Below are positions 19,650 through 28,394 of a stretch of 64,000 bases of DNA, piece after piece. This stretch comes from Pseudomonas anguilliseptica. Lineage in GTDB: Bacteria; Pseudomonadota; Gammaproteobacteria; Pseudomonadales; Pseudomonadaceae. The DNA is taken from contig NZ_JAEIOI010000003.1 in NCBI RefSeq assembly GCF_021375795.1, forward strand, positions 434,001 to 498,000. Reading direction: 5' to 3'. Made by a program: the position numbers and the translations under genes. How positions within the stretch are numbered: the first letter of the stretch is position 1; every line of letters begins with the position of its first letter. Below the pieces are notes generated by a model. It saw nothing but the letters and a program-made list of their open reading frames with translations. It was not told the origin of the DNA and made no database searches.

Positions 19650-20277
19650 GGTTGCGTTTCGGCAGATGGGGCGGCAGGTACAAACTCAGATAGGCATCGA
19701 ACACGCGCATACCTTCCTCGGCCATGCGTGGGGTAATTGCGCCGTGCAGTTGCACCGAACGGGCATACACGCGGTCGCCCAGCTCCATGGCCAGAGCGAA
19801 CACATCGACATCCTCCGGCAGTTGCGGCAAGGGGAAGTGGCGGTCGAACAGCTGCTGCATCAAGTGACCCAGTTCGATGTCGTGCTGACGATCCGCCTGG
19901 GTCACTTCGGCCAGACCGTGCTGCGCCAGAATCAGCTGACGCGCGGCGGCATCAGCGGCGTAGATCGCCAGCATGCGCTGCTCGATCAGCCGAGACAGGT
20001 CACGCCAGTCACGCAGCTGCGCATGTTCAATCGGTTCCTGCAGGCAGGCGCGAAACGCGCTGTGGATATCCGCCGTCAGCCCTTCCAGCAAGGCCGGCAC
20101 GCTGGCGAAGAAGTGATACACCGAAGACGGTGGAATCTGCGCGCGCTCAGCCACGCTGTAGATCGACAGGCCCGCCACGCCCTGCTCGGCCAACAACTCG
20201 CGGGCAGCAGCAAGAATACCGGCGATGCGGCTCTGGCTACTGGCGCGGGGTTTGCGAGCAACAGGCGGACGTGACAT
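19645..20277 (-). CDS. TetR-family transcriptional regulator
   Basis: 210 residues. The N-terminal helix-turn-helix is typical (IAGILAAARELLAEQGVAGLSIYSVAERAQIPPSSVYHFFASVPALLEGL, residues about 18-67), followed by a helical ligand or dimer domain. The target is unknown; no divergent partner adjoins it, and trpA upstream is on the same strand 117 bp away. The last coding triplets and the stop lie inside a REP element, so the C-terminus was probably reset by the repeat. Confidence 0.85.
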   Translation of the reverse strand: MSRPPVARKPRASSQSRIAGILAAARELLAEQGVAGLSIYSVAERAQIPPSSVYHFFASVPALLEGLTADIHSAFRACLQEPIEHAQLRDWRDLSRLIEQRMLAIYAADAAARQLILAQHGLAEVTQADRQHDIELGHLMQQLFDRHFPLPQLPEDVDVFALAMELGDRVYARSVQLHGAITPRMAEEGMRVFDAYLSLYLPPHLPKRNL

Positions 20278-20344
20278 GGCGAGACTCGGAGCAAGGAAAT
20301 AGGGCGGATGACATTTCGCCGCCTACCCTACACCGAACCCGTAG

Positions 20345-20361
20345 CCCGGATAAAATCCGGG
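20345..20361. repeat. short palindrome between trpA and the TetR gene
   Basis: CCCGGAT / ATCCGGG around three A, within GTAGCCCGGATAAAATCC, a sequence type common as an intergenic repeat in Pseudomonas. It could serve as the 3' hairpin of trpBA, but no U-tract follows on the minus strand. Confidence 0.5.
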
Positions 20362-20394
20362 AAGGGTTTTACTGACAATAAATGCAAGCCCGTG

Positions 20395-21204
20395 TTATCC
20401 ACGCGCGCTGCGTACACCTTCAGCCAGCGCCGCACACAGGCTGAGCACGCCATCCACCGCCTGCTCGGCAGTCTTGGCATTGGCAATCTGATCAATCAGC
20501 GCCGAACCAACCACCACGCCCTCGGCCAGACGGGCGATGGTCGCCGCATGCTCCGGGGTGCGGATGCCGAAGCCGATGCACAGCGGCAGATCGGTGTGAC
20601 GACGCAGACGGGTGACGGCCTGTTCGACGTGATCCAGGGTAGCCGAACCGGCACCGGTCACACCGGCGACCGAGACGTAGTAAACGAAGCCGGAGCTGCC
20701 GTTGAGCACCTTGGGTAGGCGCTTGTCGTCGGTGGTCGGGGTGGTCAGGCGGATAAAGTCCAAACCTGCGGCTTGAGCCGGGTCGCACAGGTCCGCGTTA
20801 TGCTCAGGCGGCAGATCGACGACGATCAGACCATCGACACCGGCTTCCTTGGCTTCGGCAATAAAACGCGCCACGCCGTACTTGTGGATCGGGTTGAAGT
20901 AGCCCATCAGCACCAGCGGCGTAACCTGCTCGCCTTCGCGGAATGCGCGGACCATCTGCAGGGTTTTCGCCAGGTCCTGACCGCCTTCCAGCGCGCGGAT
21001 ATTCGCCAGTTGAATCGCCGGGCCATCGGCCATCGGATCGGTAAAGGGCATACCCAGCTCGATCACATCGGCGCCGGCAGCCGGCAGGCCCTTGAGAATC
21101 GCCAGGGAGGCGTCGTAATTCGGGTCGCCGGCAGTGACGAAGGTCACCAGAGCGGCGCGGTTCTGCTGTTTCAGCTCGGCAAAGCGGGTTTGCAGGCGGC
21201 TCAT
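20395..21204 (-). CDS. trpA: tryptophan synthase alpha subunit
   Basis: 269 residues, TIM barrel. The catalytic acids Glu49 (DVIELGMPF) and Asp60 ([10 protein letters not shown]) are at the exact canonical positions, and the phosphate-binding loop reads [11 protein letters not shown]. It cleaves indole-3-glycerol phosphate to indole, which is channelled to TrpB. Its start codon overlaps the trpB stop by one base (TGATG at 21204), so the pair is translationally coupled. Activation by TrpI from the divergent gene is expected. Confidence 0.97.
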   Translation of the reverse strand: MSRLQTRFAELKQQNRAALVTFVTAGDPNYDASLAILKGLPAAGADVIELGMPFTDPMADGPAIQLANIRALEGGQDLAKTLQMVRAFREGEQVTPLVLMGYFNPIHKYGVARFIAEAKEAGVDGLIVVDLPPEHNADLCDPAQAAGLDFIRLTTPTTDDKRLPKVLNGSSGFVYYVSVAGVTGAGSATLDHVEQAVTRLRRHTDLPLCIGFGIRTPEHAATIARLAEGVVVGSALIDQIANAKTAEQAVDGVLSLCAALAEGVRSARG

Positions 21205-22418
21205 CAGTGGTTCTCCTGCACAGTGTTTTCCATGTGGTGCATAACGGTCTGCATGTCCTTGTCGCCACGCCCGGACAGGTTGATCACCATCAGGTGCTCC
21301 TTGGGCAGAGTGGGCGCACGTTTGAAGGCTTCGGCCAGGGCGTGAGCGCTTTCCAGGGCAGGAATGATCCCTTCCTGGCGGCAGCAGGTGTGGAACGCAG
21401 CCAGGGCTTCGTCGTCGGTCACCGAGGTGTATTCAACCCGGCCAACGTCGTGCAACCAGGCGTGTTCAGGGCCAATGCCGGGGTAATCCAGGCCGGCAGA
21501 AATCGAGTGGGCGTCGATGATCTGGCCATCGTCGTTCTGCAGCAGGAAGGTGCGGTTACCGTGCAGCACACCCGGTACGCCGCCATTCAGGCTGGCCGCG
21601 TGCTTGCCAGTTTCGATGCCGTAACCGGCGGCTTCGACGCCGACGATCTGTACGTCTTTATCATCGAGGAACGGGTGGAACAGGCCGATGGCGTTCGAGC
21701 CACCACCGATGCAGGCCACCAGGCTGTCGGGCAGACGGCCTTCCTGGGCGAGGATCTGCTCGCGGGTTTCCTTGCCAATCACCGCCTGGAAGTCGCGCAC
21801 CATCGCCGGGTACGGGTGTGGGCCGGCCACGGTGCCGATCATGTAGAAGGTGTTGTGCACGTTGGTCACCCAGTCGCGCAGCGCTTCGTTCATCGCATCC
21901 TTGAGCGTGCCAGTACCGGCGACCACCGGAATCACGGTGGCGCCCAGCAGCTTCATGCGGAACACGTTGGCCTGCTGGCGATCGATGTCGGTGGTGCCCA
22001 TAAAGATCACGCACTCCATGCCGAAACGCGCGGCCACGGTGGCGGTGGCCACGCCGTGCATGCCGGCGCCGGTCTCGGCGATGATGCGTTTCTTGCCCAT
22101 GCGCTTGGCCAGCAGGGCCTGGCCGATGCAGTTGTTGATCTTGTGCGCGCCGGTGTGATTGAGCTCTTCACGCTTGAAGTAGATCTTCGCGCCGCCGCAC
22201 ATCTCGGTCAGGCGCTCGGCGAAATACAGCGGGCTCGGACGACCGACGAAATCACGCTGGAAGTAGGCCAGCTCTTTCTGGAACTCGGGGTCGAGCTTGG
22301 CCTTTTCATACTCTTCGGCCAGATCGTGGATCAGCGGCATCAGGGTTTCGGCAACATATTGGCCACCGAACGAGCCGAACAGGCCGTTGGCGTCAGGGCC
22401 AGCGCGGAAGGAAGTCAT
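21204..22418 (-). CDS. trpB: tryptophan synthase beta subunit
   Basis: 404 residues. The PLP lysine is K93 in [10 protein letters not shown], and the phosphate-binding glycine loop reads [10 protein letters not shown]. It condenses indole with serine to give tryptophan in complex with TrpA. GAGGAG lies directly before the ATG. The gene diverges from trpI with a 135-bp shared control region. Confidence 0.97.
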   Translation of the reverse strand: MTSFRAGPDANGLFGSFGGQYVAETLMPLIHDLAEEYEKAKLDPEFQKELAYFQRDFVGRPSPLYFAERLTEMCGGAKIYFKREELNHTGAHKINNCIGQALLAKRMGKKRIIAETGAGMHGVATATVAARFGMECVIFMGTTDIDRQQANVFRMKLLGATVIPVVAGTGTLKDAMNEALRDWVTNVHNTFYMIGTVAGPHPYPAMVRDFQAVIGKETREQILAQEGRLPDSLVACIGGGSNAIGLFHPFLDDKDVQIVGVEAAGYGIETGKHAASLNGGVPGVLHGNRTFLLQNDDGQIIDAHSISAGLDYPGIGPEHAWLHDVGRVEYTSVTDDEALAAFHTCCRQEGIIPALESAHALAEAFKRAPTLPKEHLMVINLSGRGDKDMQTVMHHMENTVQENH

Positions 22419-22535
22419 GGCGTTCTCCTCAGAAAATTCGGGCGCGATACGCGGGCAGTGATGCCTGCTTCTACGGCAATGGGCACAGGATAAAGCTGTG
22501 GCGCGCGCGGCAAAAGCGATAAGATCGCCGCAACC

Positions 22536-22552
22536 TGTCAGGAAAACTCACA
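22536..22552 (-). promoter_or_regulatory. putative TrpI box
   Basis: The minus strand reads TGTGAG-TTTTC-CTGACA, which matches the TrpI core site TGTGAG-N5-CTGACA that I remember from P. aeruginosa and P. putida. It ends one base before the trpI start codon and covers the trpI Shine-Dalgarno region, while lying about 118 bp upstream of the trpB start. It would activate trpBA with indoleglycerol phosphate and repress trpI. Confidence 0.7.
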
Positions 22553-22553
22553 G

Positions 22554-23441
22554 ATGAGCCACGACCTTCCACCGCTTAACGCCTTGCGCGCCTTTGAAGC
22601 AGCGGCGCGCTTGAACAGCATCAGCCAGGCGGCTAACGAACTGTATGTCACTCATGGCGCGGTCAGCCGCCAGGTGCGCAGCTTGGAAGAGCACCTGGGT
22701 GTAGCGCTGTTCAGCAAGGAAGGTCGCGGCCTTAAACTCACAGATGCCGGCATTCGCCTGCGCGATGTCAGCGCCGAACTGTTCAACCGCCTGCGCAGCA
22801 CCTGTGCCGAGCTGCAACAAGGGCAGGCCGACGCGCCGTTTGTCCTGGCCTGCCCGGGTAGCCTGCTGGCGCGCTGGTTTATCCCGCGTCTGGACCGACT
22901 CAACCGCGAGTTGCCGGAACTGCGCCTGCAGCTGTCCGCCAGTGAAGGCGAGCTGGACCCACGGCGCAGCGGAGTGGATGCCACCCTGTGGTTCGCCGAA
23001 CCGCCGTGGCCAGCGGATATGCAGGTGTTCGAGCTGGCCGCCGAGCGCATCGGCCCGGTGCTTAGCCCACGTTATGCGCAGTTCGCCGCATTGCATCAGG
23101 CTCCCGCTGCTGCGCTGCTCGGTGAACCCTTGCTGCATACCAGCTCGCGCCCGCAGGCCTGGCCAAGCTGGGCCGCCAGCAACGGGCTGGATGCCAGCGC
23201 ACTGAAGCTCGGCCAGGGTTTCGAGCATCTGTATTACCTGCTGGAAGCCGCAGCAGCCGGCCTGGGCGTCGCCATCGCACCGCAGCAACTGGTGACCGAC
23301 GACCTGGCCGGCGGTCGCCTGGTCGCGCCCTGGGGCTTTGTCGAAACCTCGGCACGCCTGGCCCTGTGGGTGCCGGCACGGCGCCTGGATAAACGCGCAC
23401 AACTGCTGGCCGCATGGCTACGTCACGAGTTGCAAGGCTGA
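22554..23441 (+). CDS. trpI: LysR-family activator TrpI
   Basis: 295 residues. The N-terminal winged helix (residues 1-65, [42 protein letters not shown]) is followed by a LysR effector domain. It is divergent from trpBA, the hallmark of the indoleglycerol-phosphate-responsive activator of Pseudomonas. The start [14 protein letters not shown] agrees with family N-termini, and AGGA lies about 10 nt upstream within the presumed TrpI box. Confidence 0.94.
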   Translation: MSHDLPPLNALRAFEAAARLNSISQAANELYVTHGAVSRQVRSLEEHLGVALFSKEGRGLKLTDAGIRLRDVSAELFNRLRSTCAELQQGQADAPFVLACPGSLLARWFIPRLDRLNRELPELRLQLSASEGELDPRRSGVDATLWFAEPPWPADMQVFELAAERIGPVLSPRYAQFAALHQAPAAALLGEPLLHTSSRPQAWPSWAASNGLDASALKLGQGFEHLYYLLEAAAAGLGVAIAPQQLVTDDLAGGRLVAPWGFVETSARLALWVPARRLDKRAQLLAAWLRHELQG

Positions 23442-23506
23442 ATCGACGCCGGGCAAAACCGTGGCAACTCGACTAGCGTTGAATCATCAACCTGTGGAGA
23501 ACGCCC

Positions 23507-23722
23507 ATGTCCGACCATCACACCTACAAGAAAATCGAAATCGTCGGCTCCTCGAAAGTCAGCATCGAGGATGCCATCGAAAATGCCCTGGCCGAATGCG
23601 CCAAGTCGGTACGCAACCTCGACTGGTTCGAGGTGGTGGAGACCCGTGGGCATATCGTGGATGGCAAGGTCGGTCACTATCAGGTCACCTTGAAGATCGG
23701 CTTCCGCCTGAGCGATAGCTGA
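23507..23722 (+). CDS. dodecin family flavin-binding protein
   Basis: 71 residues, the full length of dodecins. Visible family features are the start KKIEIVGSSKVSIEDAIENAL, the helix AECAKSVRNLDWFEV (the Trp stacks on flavin in known dodecins) and the strand pair RGHIVDGKVGHYQVTLKIGF. Dodecamers store or buffer flavin or CoA in the cytosol. GGAG precedes the start. It is monocistronic by spacing. Confidence 0.93.
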   Translation: MSDHHTYKKIEIVGSSKVSIEDAIENALAECAKSVRNLDWFEVVETRGHIVDGKVGHYQVTLKIGFRLSDS

Positions 23723-23874
23723 GCCCCAATGCTGCGGTCATGCCTGAACATGGCCGCCGGCCTTCCCGCCCGACGCAACGTGCCCCTTGGAATCCGCAGA
23801 ACAAGCCCCACTATCTAACTCAGGTATTGGCGCTTTGTGGCGCCCCAACACACGGATAACCCACAGGCGGCCCG

Positions 23875-24873
23875 ATGAGCGCACTTGCACAGAGCAAATT
23901 CTCCACCCTGGACCTCGCCCCGATTCGCGATGACGGCAACGCTGCCCAGGCCCTGCACAACTCCCTGGCGCTGGCGCAGCATGTCGAGCGCCTGGGCTTC
24001 GAGCGTTTCTGGGTGGCCGAACACCACAATATGGACGGCATCGCCAGTTCAGCCACTGCCGTGCTACTGGGGTATCTGGCCGCCGGCACGTCGAAGATTC
24101 GCCTGGGTTCCGGCGGGGTGATGCTGCCCAATCACGCACCGCTGGTGATTGCCGAGCAGTTCGGCACCCTGGCCACGCTCTATCCTGGGCGCATTGAATT
24201 GGGTCTGGGCCGTGCGCCAGGGGCGGATCACTTCACCGCCCAGGCGCTGCGCCGCGACCGGATTGGCAGCGCCGACGACTTTCCGGCGGATGTTGCAGAG
24301 CTGCAGCGCTACCTCGGGCCGCGCACGCCGGATCAGCGGGTAATCGCCATGCCTGGCAGCGACACCAATGTACCGATCTGGCTGCTCGGCTCCAGCCTGT
24401 TCAGTGCCCAGCTGGCGGGCGAAAAGGGCCTGCCCTACGCCTTCGCCTCGCACTTCGCGCCGCGCTATATGCATGAAGCGATTCGCGTCTACCGCAACCA
24501 CTTCAAGCCCTCGGCAGTGCTCGACAAGCCCTATGTGATGCTCGGCGTACCGCTGATCGCTGCCGACACGGATGAACAGGCTGAATACCTGGCCACCTCG
24601 GCCTACCAGCGCATCCTCGCGCTGATTCGCGGCCAGAGCCTGGTGCAGAAACCGCCGGTGGCCAGTATGCAGGGGCTGTGGTTACCGCATGAGAAAGAGG
24701 CCGTGAGCAGCTTCCTCGGCATGGCAATGATCGGCGGGCCGGACAAGGTGCGCACGCGTCTGGAGCTGCTGCTGGAACAGACTGGCGCCGATGAACTGAT
24801 CTTCACCTGCGACCTGTATGACTTCGCCGACCGCCTGCATGCCTTCGAGCTGCTGGCACAATTACGCGACTAA
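23875..24873 (+). CDS. luciferase-like (LLM) flavin-dependent oxidoreductase
   Basis: 332 residues, bacterial luciferase/LLM fold. Visible motifs are [25 protein letters not shown], the segment [25 protein letters not shown] and LGLGRAPG, typical of the single-chain alkanal monooxygenase-like group (YhbW type). It would use reduced FMN to oxidise an unknown substrate. It ends 9 bp from the converging lipoprotein gene. The substrate cannot be read from the sequence. Confidence 0.88.
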   Translation: MSALAQSKFSTLDLAPIRDDGNAAQALHNSLALAQHVERLGFERFWVAEHHNMDGIASSATAVLLGYLAAGTSKIRLGSGGVMLPNHAPLVIAEQFGTLATLYPGRIELGLGRAPGADHFTAQALRRDRIGSADDFPADVAELQRYLGPRTPDQRVIAMPGSDTNVPIWLLGSSLFSAQLAGEKGLPYAFASHFAPRYMHEAIRVYRNHFKPSAVLDKPYVMLGVPLIAADTDEQAEYLATSAYQRILALIRGQSLVQKPPVASMQGLWLPHEKEAVSSFLGMAMIGGPDKVRTRLELLLEQTGADELIFTCDLYDFADRLHAFELLAQLRD

Positions 24874-24882
24874 CCAGGCCGG

Positions 24883-25302
24883 TCAGAACGTACCGCAGCG
24901 CAACACCTGGCCGCGCGCCAGCACATTGCGCTGCTCATCGTAGAGCCAGGCCTGGGCTTTCATCTGTAACGGGCGGGCTTCCAGACGGTAGCGCTGCCCG
25001 GCAGCAAAATCGGCATAGCGCACACGAATATCGCAAGTCATCTGCCGTGGCTCGCTGATGCCGTCCTGACCACCGCCGCTGTTCACTTCAAATTGCAAAC
25101 GTGCCTGCAATTCATGAGCACCCACCGGCACCTGAAAATAGCGGCCATCGTTCAGACGCTGACCGTCGAGGCGATCGGCCATCAGCAGGGTGCCGGCATT
25201 GCTGCGCAGCTCAACCCAGGCCTGGTTTGGGTCAGGCGGCGGCACGGGTGAAGCACAGGCAGCGAGCGCCAGCACAGCACTGCATAAAGCCAGGTAACGC
25301 AT
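24883..25302 (-). CDS. small lipoprotein of unknown function
   Basis: 139 residues. A type II signal peptide with lipobox LAAC (Cys16) is followed by a proline-rich linker (SPVPPPDPNQ) and a beta-rich domain (WVELRSNAGTLLMADRLDGQRL, FQVPVGAHELQARLQFEV). The two late cysteines (MTCDIRV, LRCGTF) could form a disulfide. Asp is not at +2, so it is probably sorted to the outer membrane. Function unknown. Its upstream region is occupied by repeat element B. Confidence 0.82.
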   Translation of the reverse strand: MRYLALCSAVLALAACASPVPPPDPNQAWVELRSNAGTLLMADRLDGQRLNDGRYFQVPVGAHELQARLQFEVNSGGGQDGISEPRQMTCDIRVRYADFAAGQRYRLEARPLQMKAQAWLYDEQRNVLARGQVLRCGTF

Positions 25303-25331
25303 GGGGCACCTCCATAAATCAGAACAACCCG

Positions 25332-25597
25332 AGGGTCTGTTGACGTTTCGTTCGCGGCCGCGCCGAAGCCTGTTTTAGCGCGAGGCAAGGCACGAGACAC
25401 GAAGTTTGGTTGTTCCAAATGAGTGTCGAGAAACGCAGTATCGCGCTAAAACAGGCTCGGCCCTTCGGGTTGCGCGAAAAATCTCGCCAAGCGGTGTTGG
25501 AGGACTTGGTAAGGGAACACCATTACCTGCGTCCTCCGCCTAGCCTGGCGAGATTTTTCACGGCAACGCGGTTCGCGACGAAACGTCAACAGACCCT
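25332..25597. repeat. 266-bp composite inverted-repeat element B
   Basis: This fills most of the 375-bp gap between two divergent lipoprotein genes. The ends AGGGTCTGTTGACGTTTCGT and its exact 20-nt inverse (25578-25597) bound it. Inside are two nested modules: AGCCTGTTTTAGCGCGA with its perfect inverse (25367-25383 / 25441-25457), enclosing the core hairpin GACAC..AGT-TTTGG/CCAAA-TGAG..GTGTC; and GAAAAATCTCGCCA / TGGCGAGATTTTTC (about 25477-25557), enclosing GGAGGAC / GTCCTCC. No coding potential. It is larger than elements A and C and probably consists of one repeat inserted in or joined to another. Confidence 0.8.
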
Positions 25598-25677
25598 AAC
25601 CTACGCCGATCCCGTGCTGGAGACAGCAGCGCCGATGCGCTAGCGTGGCAGCCTGAATTGTCACAGGTACCAGCCCC

Positions 25678-26730
25678 ATGTTCGACGCCATGCTCTGCCG
25701 CTGGGTTCCACTGGCCGCGGCGCTGCTGCTGAACGGTTGCAGCACCCTGGACTACTACAGCCACCTGGCCGGCGGCCAACTGCAATTACTGCAGGCACGC
25801 GAGCCGATTACCGAGTTGCTGGAGAACCCGACGGCCGGCCCCGAGCTCAAACAACGCCTGACACTCGCTCAGCAGGCACGGGACTTCGCCAGCGCTCAGT
25901 TAGCCCTGCCCGACAACGGCAGCTATCGCCTGTATGCCGATATCCAGCGGCCATTCGTGGTGTGGAATGTGTTTGCCACCCCGGAGTTTTCCCTGTCGCC
26001 GGAGCTGCACTGCTTCCCCATCGCCGGCTGCGTGGCCTATCGCGGCTTCTACAGCCAGGGCCGGGCACGCGGCGCGGCAGCCTTGCTGAAACAACAAGGC
26101 CTGGATACTTACCTGGGTGGGGTCGAGGCCTATTCCACCTTGGGCTGGTTCGATGACCCGATTCTCAACACCATGCTGCGCTGGAGTGATGAGCGTCTGA
26201 TCGCGGTGATTTTTCATGAGCTGGCGCACCAGCAGCTGTATGTGGCCGATGACACTGCGTTCAACGAATCCTTTGCCAGTTTTGTCGAGCGCGAGGGCCT
26301 GCGCCAATGGCGCGCCCAGCAGGGCCTGCCGCCCAGCGACATACAAGGCGAGCAGCAGCGCGAACAATTTGCCGCCCTGGTGCTGGCCAGCCGCGCGCGC
26401 CTGCAACAGCTCTACGCCAGTGACCTGCCAGCGGCGCAGATGCGCAACGGCAAGCAGGCCGAGTTCGCCCGTTTGCGTGCTGAATACCGCACGTTGCGCG
26501 AACGTGAGTGGGGCGGCCGCGGCCGTTACGATGACTGGATCAACGCGCCGATGAATAACGCCAAGCTGCTGCCATTTGGCCTCTATGATCAATGGGTGCC
26601 GGCCTTCGCCGCACTGTTCGAACAGGCTGGTCGCGACTGGCCACGCTTCTACCAGCAGGTCGAGGCATTGGGCAGACTGCCTGCCGCCGAACGGCAGCAG
26701 GCGCTGACCGGATTATCGGCAGGCACTTAG
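25678..26730 (+). CDS. predicted zinc aminopeptidase lipoprotein (COG4324-like)
   Basis: 350 residues. A lipoprotein-type signal (LLNGC, Cys21) precedes a domain with the zinc-protease motif HELAH (His180, Glu181, His184) and a downstream acidic ligand candidate in FNESFASFVEREG. This is the layout of the uncharacterised predicted-aminopeptidase family COG4324. It is likely anchored in the envelope and acts on short peptides; substrate unknown. Its start lies 80 bp past element B, so the promoter must lie within or next to the repeat. Confidence 0.85.
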   Translation: MFDAMLCRWVPLAAALLLNGCSTLDYYSHLAGGQLQLLQAREPITELLENPTAGPELKQRLTLAQQARDFASAQLALPDNGSYRLYADIQRPFVVWNVFATPEFSLSPELHCFPIAGCVAYRGFYSQGRARGAAALLKQQGLDTYLGGVEAYSTLGWFDDPILNTMLRWSDERLIAVIFHELAHQQLYVADDTAFNESFASFVEREGLRQWRAQQGLPPSDIQGEQQREQFAALVLASRARLQQLYASDLPAAQMRNGKQAEFARLRAEYRTLREREWGGRGRYDDWINAPMNNAKLLPFGLYDQWVPAFAALFEQAGRDWPRFYQQVEALGRLPAAERQQALTGLSAGT

Positions 26731-26794
26731 AACTTACGTAACCGAACCCCAGTCCAACTTTCGTTATTTCTGTTCACGCAAAAGGAGCGATGCA

Positions 26795-27025
26795 ATGAAC
26801 AAATTCACCCTGGCTGTGCTGCTCGGCCTACTCAGCACCAGCGTATTGGCTGCACCCAAGCCCTGCGAAGAGCTGCGCGCGGAGATTGAAGTGAAAATCC
26901 AGGCCGCCGGCGTTGCCAGCTACACCCTGGAAATCGTGCCCAACGCAGACGCCCAAGACCCCAACATGGTGGTCGGCAGCTGCGACGGCGGCACCAAGAA
27001 GATCATCTACCAGAAAAACGGCTGA
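26795..27025 (+). CDS. DUF1161 family small periplasmic protein
   Basis: 76 residues. Signal peptide cut near VLA-AP (about residue 20). The mature part KPCEELRAEIEVKIQAAGVASYTLEIV ... VVGSCDGGTKKIIYQ is the DUF1161 pattern, with two conserved cysteines likely in a disulfide. Function unknown; some relatives are stress- or osmotically induced. AAGGAG precedes the start. Confidence 0.88.
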   Translation: MNKFTLAVLLGLLSTSVLAAPKPCEELRAEIEVKIQAAGVASYTLEIVPNADAQDPNMVVGSCDGGTKKIIYQKNG

Positions 27026-27035
27026 TCCCTGCCAG

Positions 27036-27060
27036 CGGGCTGCCTGGTCCAGGCAGCCCG
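27036..27060. terminator. hairpin between convergent genes
   Basis: CGGGCTGCCTGG and CCAGGCAGCCCG form a 25-nt perfect palindrome with a single central base, lying between the DUF1161 gene and the converging HAD gene. No T-run, but placement and strength suggest a shared bidirectional terminator. Confidence 0.55.
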
Positions 27061-27064
27061 ACAC

Positions 27065-27727
27065 CTAGCGCACAAACGCCTGGTGTAGCTCGGCCAGGCT
27101 ATGGAAGTGATAGGTCGGCGCCTCGGCCTGTAATTCAGCCAGGCTGCCAAAGCCATAGCCCACCGCAGCTGCATCCAGGCCATTGCGCCGCGCGCCGATC
27201 AGATCGTGCTTGCGATCGCCAATCATCAGCGTGCTCTGCACCGGTAATTGTTCCTGCGCCAGCAGGTGGGCAATCAGCTCAACCTTGTCGGTACGCGTGC
27301 CGTCCAGTTCGCTGCCGTAAATCACTTTGAAGTGCTTCGCGAAACCAAAGTGCTTAGCAATCTGCTCGGCAAACACCGTCGGTTTGCTGGTGGCGATGTA
27401 TAGCGTGCGCTGCTGGTTCTGCAGCAACTGCAACAGCTCGTTCACACCGTCGAACAGTTGGTTTTCATACAACCCGACCTCGCGGAAGCGCTCACGGTAA
27501 TGGTTCACCGCCTGCCAGGCTGTGGCCTCGTCAAACTGATAGGTCTGCATAAAACACTGCAGCAGCGGCGGGCCGATAAAGTGCTCAAGTGCCTGCAAGT
27601 CAGGCTCGTCGATGCCCAGCCTGGCCAGCGCATGCTGCACCGAGCGGGTAATGCCTTCGCGCGGATCGGTCAGGGTGCCATCGAGGTCAAACAGGATGTT
27701 CTGGTAATGCATAACAGGTTCGCTCAT
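27065..27727 (-). CDS. HAD-family hydrolase, phosphoglycolate-phosphatase-like
   Basis: 220 residues. HAD motif I is FDLDGTLTD, motif II is in YIATSKP, and motifs III/IV are in TLMIGDRKHDLIGARRNG. An alpha-helical cap lies between residues about 20 and 85. It is closest in type to Gph/PpaX-like phosphatases, but the substrate cannot be fixed from sequence. Its start overlaps the upstream carbonic anhydrase gene by one base (27727). An ATG at 27712 (MHYQNILFDL) is an alternative start. Confidence 0.88.
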   Translation of the reverse strand: MSEPVMHYQNILFDLDGTLTDPREGITRSVQHALARLGIDEPDLQALEHFIGPPLLQCFMQTYQFDEATAWQAVNHYRERFREVGLYENQLFDGVNELLQLLQNQQRTLYIATSKPTVFAEQIAKHFGFAKHFKVIYGSELDGTRTDKVELIAHLLAQEQLPVQSTLMIGDRKHDLIGARRNGLDAAAVGYGFGSLAELQAEAPTYHFHSLAELHQAFVR

Positions 27728-28269
27728 CAGCCGGCATAGCCTTCCAGCAGGTGTTGGTCTTTCAACCGCACGTAGTTGGCAGCGCTGTAGGTGAAGAAAT
27801 TACGCTCTTTATCAGTCAGGGCACGGCTCTGTTTCACTGGGCTGCCGACGTACAGGTAACCGCTTTCCAGCACCTTGCCCGGAGGTACCAGCGAGCCCGC
27901 GCCGATCACCACCTCGTCCTGCACCACCGCGCCGTCCATCACAATGCTGCCCATGCCAACCAGAATGCGGTTGCCCAGGGTGCAACCGTGCAAGGTCACC
28001 TTGTGGCCGATTGTCACGTCGTCGCCAATGATCAGCGGAAAACCATCCGGATTGAACGGCCCGGCGTGGGTGATATGCAGCACACTACCGTCCTGCACGC
28101 TGCTGCGCGCGCCAATGCGGATACGGTGCATGTCGCCACGGATCAGGGCGAATGGCCATACCGAGCTGTCTTCGCCCAGTTGCACATCACCGATGACCAC
28201 GGAGCTGCTGTCGATAAACACCCGTGCGCCCAAGCTGGGCGTGATGCCTTGGTATGTACGAATCGCCAC
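27727..28269 (-). CDS. gamma-class carbonic anhydrase-like hexapeptide protein
   Basis: 180 residues of left-handed beta-helix hexapeptide repeats ending in a short helix. The zinc-site histidines typical of gamma carbonic anhydrases are present, including the IGHKVTLHG pair. This is the YrdA/PaaY group; catalytic activity varies among members. It is translationally coupled to the HAD gene. The divergent oligopeptidase gene starts 125 bp away. Confidence 0.9.
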   Translation of the reverse strand: MAIRTYQGITPSLGARVFIDSSSVVIGDVQLGEDSSVWPFALIRGDMHRIRIGARSSVQDGSVLHITHAGPFNPDGFPLIIGDDVTIGHKVTLHGCTLGNRILVGMGSIVMDGAVVQDEVVIGAGSLVPPGKVLESGYLYVGSPVKQSRALTDKERNFFTYSAANYVRLKDQHLLEGYAG

Positions 28270-28394
28270 GATAGAAACCTCTTAGGCTGCGGTTTGCCCC
28301 GATTGTAATTAACATGCAGGGCATTGCGGTTGTGAAACGTCGCCTGCGACCCCATAACCTGCTTATGACTTCGCGTATCAGAAAGGTGCCTGCC

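Noticed and set aside
23723..23874. small gene in the 152-bp gap after dodecin
   Set aside because: Only short frames without a Shine-Dalgarno; a modest dyad near the LLM gene leader (TTGGCGC / GCGCC) is the only structure seen.
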